Of a stretch of 7,403 nt of DNA, positions 5,062-7,403 are shown in pieces. Positions within the stretch are counted from its first letter, which is position 1; each line of letters begins with the position of its first letter. The stretch covers positions 1 to 7,403 of the forward strand of contig WJJO01000381.1 in assembly GCA_014729665.1 (NCBI GenBank). The letters are read 5' to 3'. This DNA is from Caldifarciminota bacterium (lineage in GTDB: Bacteria; Hydrothermota; Tepidihabitantia; B3-TA06). Below the pieces are notes generated by a model that made no database searches, was not told the DNA's origin, and worked only from the letters and a program-made list of their open reading frames with translations. Both the position numbers and the translations under genes were made by a program.

Positions 5062-5802
5062 CTATCTTTCCAGGTATCCCTTGGTGAATACGTTTGAGGG
5101 GATTAAAACACCGATCTGGATATCTGTGATAACGAACTCCGACCAGGTGTTTCTTCTCAGCTTGTTCTCCATGCGAATCCGGGTGGGATAGTTCTTGCCG
5201 GAGATGCGCTTGAAAGAAAGGATCTGTACGTCCTTCATAAGCTTGCCCGATTTGGAATAGTACTCGGACTTAATTGGAATGAACGTCTCTTTGCTTACCC
5301 ACAGCTTCTGGGTGTAGTATGACCCCTCTGCTCCTTCTTTGAGTGAGAGTTTTAGCACGTAACAGTTGTCGTCGCCTATCTTCTGTTCGCCTTGCAGATC
5401 AGCATCATAACTTTCTTGCAGTTCCTCGTTGGACACCGCGTCCTCGTAGGAGAAGTCAGAACCCATCAGCGAGGAACGCATGGCGTGCCCTGCTATCTTT
5501 GTAGCCTTGCCAACATCGGGCAGGTACATCCAGAACTCGTCAGCCAGCTTGAGGAAACGGGTTCCCTTGTCCCGTGAAGGTGAGGTGAACTCCATGTAGG
5601 CTTTGTCTTCTCCCTTGGTATAGCCTTTGAACTCCTTGTTGCGTACAGATCCCGAGATGGATATCTTGAGTTCGGCTTCGAACTTCATCGACGAAGCAAC
5701 CATGTTGTTATCCACCTTATCCAGAATCTGGTTCGCGGTTATCGCAGGCATCGAGGTGGCGAGGAGCACTATCCCCAGGATGGAAATCGCCAATTTTTTC
5801 AT
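5062..5802 (-). CDS. LolA-like outer-membrane lipoprotein-sorting protein
   Basis: This 246-residue exported protein starts at an ATG 4 bases after AAAGGAG. Signal peptide MKKLAISILGIVLLATSMPA probably ends near residue 23 (ITA). The mature part matches the family annotated as outer membrane lipoprotein-sorting protein, of LolA/LolB-like half-barrel fold. Diagnostic are DKGTRFLKLADEFWMYLPDVGKATKI (about 78-103) followed by MGSDFSYED (113-121), the hallmark of this group; GYTKGEDKAYMEF, YYTQKLWVS and YPTRIRMENK are family-typical beta strands. Members are thought to carry lipoproteins or other lipids across the periplasm. The length is typical and nothing appears broken. The gene lies downstream of an FtsX-family permease on the same strand, a common pairing. 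It is distinct from classical LolA, so the gene symbol is left blank. Confidence 0.9.
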   Translation of the reverse strand: MKKLAISILGIVLLATSMPAITANQILDKVDNNMVASSMKFEAELKISISGSVRNKEFKGYTKGEDKAYMEFTSPSRDKGTRFLKLADEFWMYLPDVGKATKIAGHAMRSSLMGSDFSYEDAVSNEELQESYDADLQGEQKIGDDNCYVLKLSLKEGAEGSYYTQKLWVSKETFIPIKSEYYSKSGKLMKDVQILSFKRISGKNYPTRIRMENKLRRNTWSEFVITDIQIGVLIPSNVFTKGYLER

Positions 5803-5825
5803 TTTACTCCTTTCTCTTTAACTAA

Positions 5826-5898
5826 CCACAAAGGCACAGAGTCCAGAGATTTTTTCTCTGATAACTATATGCAGCTCGGTGTCTCAGTGCCTCTGTGG
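5826..5898. repeat. Palindromic CCACAGAG-family element A
   Basis: The left arm CCACAAAGGCACAGAG (5826-5841) and the right arm GTGTCTCAGTGCCTCTGTGG (5879-5898) are imperfect reverse complements. Between them is a second perfect 6-bp hairpin, CAGAGA/TCTCTG (5844-5860), with a T5 loop. The outer end of the left arm is 12 bases from the Shine-Dalgarno site of the LolA-like gene, so in that gene's mRNA the structure would stand directly upstream of the ribosome-binding site if it is transcribed. Confidence 0.75.
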
Positions 5899-5944
5899 AT
5901 GATTCTGTTTCAGTTTTCATTCTCATCTCAACGTTTTTTTACAA

Positions 5945-6051
5945 CCACAGAGTCACACAGAAATAGAATGAACCTTTGCAGGGGTAATTGGTTTCACCAC
6001 TTCGCGTCATGAATTACCCTTACACTCTGTGTTAATCTGCGTAATCTGCGG
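5945..6051. repeat. Palindromic CCACAGAG-family element B, with nested inner arms
   Basis: The left arm CCACAGAGTCACACAGA (5945-5961) is imperfectly complementary to the right arm at 6025-6051, built of CTCTGTGTT, AATCTGCGT and AATCTGCGG. Nested inside is a perfect 8-bp inverted repeat, GGGTAATT (5982-5989) and AATTACCC (6012-6019). The element begins about 13 bases beyond the permease stop. With element A it fills nearly all of the 262-base gap between the two minus-strand genes; the remaining 46 bases between A and B include a T7 run (5934-5940). Confidence 0.75.
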
Positions 6052-6064
6052 ATTATTAACATTT

Positions 6065-7291
6065 CTAGACCCTTCTAAGTGCTTCTGCAGGCCTGACCTT
6101 GGTTCCCTGGCGTGCCGGGTACAGCGCGGTCAACGTGGCCACCAACCAGCCGAACAGGAAGCATCCAATAGCCGCACCAGCGGTAAGATTCAACTTGATT
6201 ACGGGGTCAAAGTAGATTGAGCCCAGGTTCTGGCCCGACAATGCTGAGAAATTAATCTCGCCTACAAGCAGAACCAGCAAAACGCCCAGCACCGCGCCGA
6301 TGGCGGCTCCCAGCAGCCCTATCATCGAGGCCTCGGCGGTCAGAAGCCACAGGATGCGGTTTCCCCGCATACCCATGGCCTTCATGATGCCTATTTCCTT
6401 AATTCTCTCAAACACCGCCATGAGCATTGTATTAATGATGGTGGCAGATGCAATCAACAGTATGATGAAGTAGATAACCCAGTACACACGGAAAACCACC
6501 TGCATCATGCCCAGCAGTTCGTCCTGCTGCCAGGGGATTATCTTAAGTCCTGATTTTTCCCCCAGCTCTCTCTGCCAGCGCGAAGCAACATCCTCGGCAT
6601 CGTCCCTGGATTCCAGAAGCACAAGTGCCTCGGCAGCCCTGCCATCGAGGTCCAGAAGCTGCTGGGCCGCAGCCAGTGGAATGTAGAATGCGTTGTCGTC
6701 GACACCGGCGTGACCGGTCTGGACGATTCCCTTGACCGTAAGGTTCATGCCCGAGGGCGAACCGTAGGCTGTCGAGGTGATGATAACCAGCGAGTCCCCT
6801 ATGGAGAACTCCAGCTCCTCTGCAAGACCTGCTCCGAGGAGTATTGCCTCATCACCAGGTTTAAGATAGGAACCTTCGACCAGGTAATCTTCCGAGGAGA
6901 AGTCGATGAAGCCCTTTTCACGTTCCACGTCTATCGCGTTGCCGAAGGCGGGCTTGGAGTTTTCTCCCTTTGAAAGGAGGACCCCGAACGGGATGCGGTA
7001 AGTATAGGCGGTCATCTCAGGTGTTTGTTCGATCACTTCCTCGAGTTCGGGGGTGATGTACAGGGCTTCCTCCAGTGGGGAGAGCTTTTCACGCCTGAGG
7101 TACTCCGGGGTTACGATGCGGATATGTCCGGACTTGACCCTGGAGGTGTTCTCGATCATGTTGTCGACCATGCCGGTAACGAAACCCTGGGCGAAAACTA
7201 TGAGCATCACCGCGATGATGATTCCTACCGCAGTCAAAAGAGAGCGGCGCTTGTTGCGAAGAACGTTCCTGAAAGCCATCTTAAACAGCAT
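6065..7291 (-). CDS. ABC transporter permease, FtsX/LolC-MacB family
   Basis: This 408-residue inner-membrane permease has one N-terminal helix (about 18-38, GIIIAVMLIVFAQGF), a large periplasmic domain (about 40-265) and three C-terminal helices (about 268-290, 314-343, 371-392). The cytoplasmic loop ERIKEIGIMKAMGM (295-308) and the end YPARQGTKVRPAEALRRV are hallmarks of this superfamily, which includes the LolCE lipoprotein-release and MacB transporters. Such permeases are mechanotransmitters: a cytoplasmic ATPase drives movement of the periplasmic domain. No ATPase gene is visible here, so it should lie beyond the right edge or elsewhere. The start at 7291 is chosen because AGGAGG lies 5 bases upstream; the ATG at 7294 is only 2 bases from it, and the ATG at 7333 lies in repeat DNA. 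The LolA-like gene follows on the same strand, suggesting one lipid or lipoprotein export module. Confidence 0.92.
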   Translation of the reverse strand: MLFKMAFRNVLRNKRRSLLTAVGIIIAVMLIVFAQGFVTGMVDNMIENTSRVKSGHIRIVTPEYLRREKLSPLEEALYITPELEEVIEQTPEMTAYTYRIPFGVLLSKGENSKPAFGNAIDVEREKGFIDFSSEDYLVEGSYLKPGDEAILLGAGLAEELEFSIGDSLVIITSTAYGSPSGMNLTVKGIVQTGHAGVDDNAFYIPLAAAQQLLDLDGRAAEALVLLESRDDAEDVASRWQRELGEKSGLKIIPWQQDELLGMMQVVFRVYWVIYFIILLIASATIINTMLMAVFERIKEIGIMKAMGMRGNRILWLLTAEASMIGLLGAAIGAVLGVLLVLLVGEINFSALSGQNLGSIYFDPVIKLNLTAGAAIGCFLFGWLVATLTALYPARQGTKVRPAEALRRV

Positions 7292-7296
7292 CATAT

Positions 7297-7302
7297 CCTC
7301 CT
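7297..7302 (-). promoter_or_regulatory. Shine-Dalgarno that fixes the permease start
   Basis: AGGAGG on the minus strand lies 5 bases before the ATG at 7289-7291. It excludes the longer frame from 7333, whose extra residues (MPKCLCGYR) are simply translated repeat. Confidence 0.8.
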
Positions 7303-7311
7303 GGGTACGGT

Positions 7312-7397
7312 AACCACAGAGGCACTTAGGCACAGAGAGGAATTAGCGATGTCGAATAAACTCTGCGTACTCTGTGGGTTCTCTGAGTTCTCTGTGT
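7312..7397. repeat. CCACAGAG-family element C, possibly continuing off the right edge
   Basis: The left part comprises AACCACAGAGGCACTTAGG and CACAGAGAGG (7312-7340). The right part is a run of CTCTG-initiated units (CTCTGCGTA, CTCTGTGGGTT, CTCTGAGTT, CTCTGTG) at 7361-7397, imperfectly complementary to the left part. It starts 9 bases upstream of the permease Shine-Dalgarno site, the same arrangement as element A and the LolA-like gene. Confidence 0.75.
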
Positions 7398-7403
7398 TGA
7401 AAA

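Noticed and set aside
5803..6064. A small RNA or missed gene between the two minus-strand genes
   Set aside because: The gap is explained by elements A and B; no tRNA-like fold, open frame with a start signal, or promoter plus terminator pair was found.
7292..7333. N-terminal extension of the permease
   Set aside because: The extra residues are translated CCACAGAG repeat, and the Shine-Dalgarno site lies within them, before the ATG at 7291.

Overview
The window looks like a chromosomal segment from an uncultured Gram-negative-type (diderm) bacterium. It carries two exported lipoproteins with classic lipoboxes, a LolA-like periplasmic lipoprotein carrier, an FtsX/LolC-type ABC permease, strong Shine-Dalgarno sites, a consensus sigma-70-type promoter and rho-independent terminators. 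Several intergenic gaps are filled with dispersed CCACAGAG / TCTGTGTTAATCTG palindromic repeats. I associate such repeats with genomes of candidate phyla such as WOR-3 or TA06, but that placement is an impression and not a taxonomic result.

Layout. (1) Positions 2-640 hold the C-terminal part of an AAA-type ATPase that runs off the left edge. It overlaps by four bases a small protein of unknown family (637-1203), whose second half is read out of repeat DNA. (2) Positions 921-1190 are stacked repeats: a copy of the dispersed TCTGTGTTAATC repeat, four 7-bp GTSAGCN units, and about 15 units of an 11-bp phased T-tract repeat that stops exactly at a candidate -35 box. (3) Positions 1216-2840 are a two-gene unit: a soluble TPR protein with a glycine-rich, bactofilin-like beta tail, then a small single-pass membrane protein. 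(4) Positions 2841-4975 carry two paralogous lipoproteins in tandem (299 and 298 aa, both with lipobox Cys21). Each has its own promoter and leader, and a terminator follows each. (5) A perfect 13-bp bidirectional terminator separates these from a convergent minus-strand pair: an FtsX-family permease (7291-6065) followed by a LolA-like protein (5802-5062). Palindromic repeats lie just upstream of the ribosome-binding sites of both minus-strand genes.

How the genes may work together. The minus-strand pair resembles modules that move lipoproteins or lipids between the inner and outer membranes; the ATPase subunit is presumably outside the window. Two unusual lipoproteins lying tail-to-tail with this module suggests, but does not prove, a functional link. 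The AAA ATPase/small-protein pair and the TPR/membrane-protein pair have no function I can assign. The least explained parts are the 11-bp phased array and the tandem lipoproteins.
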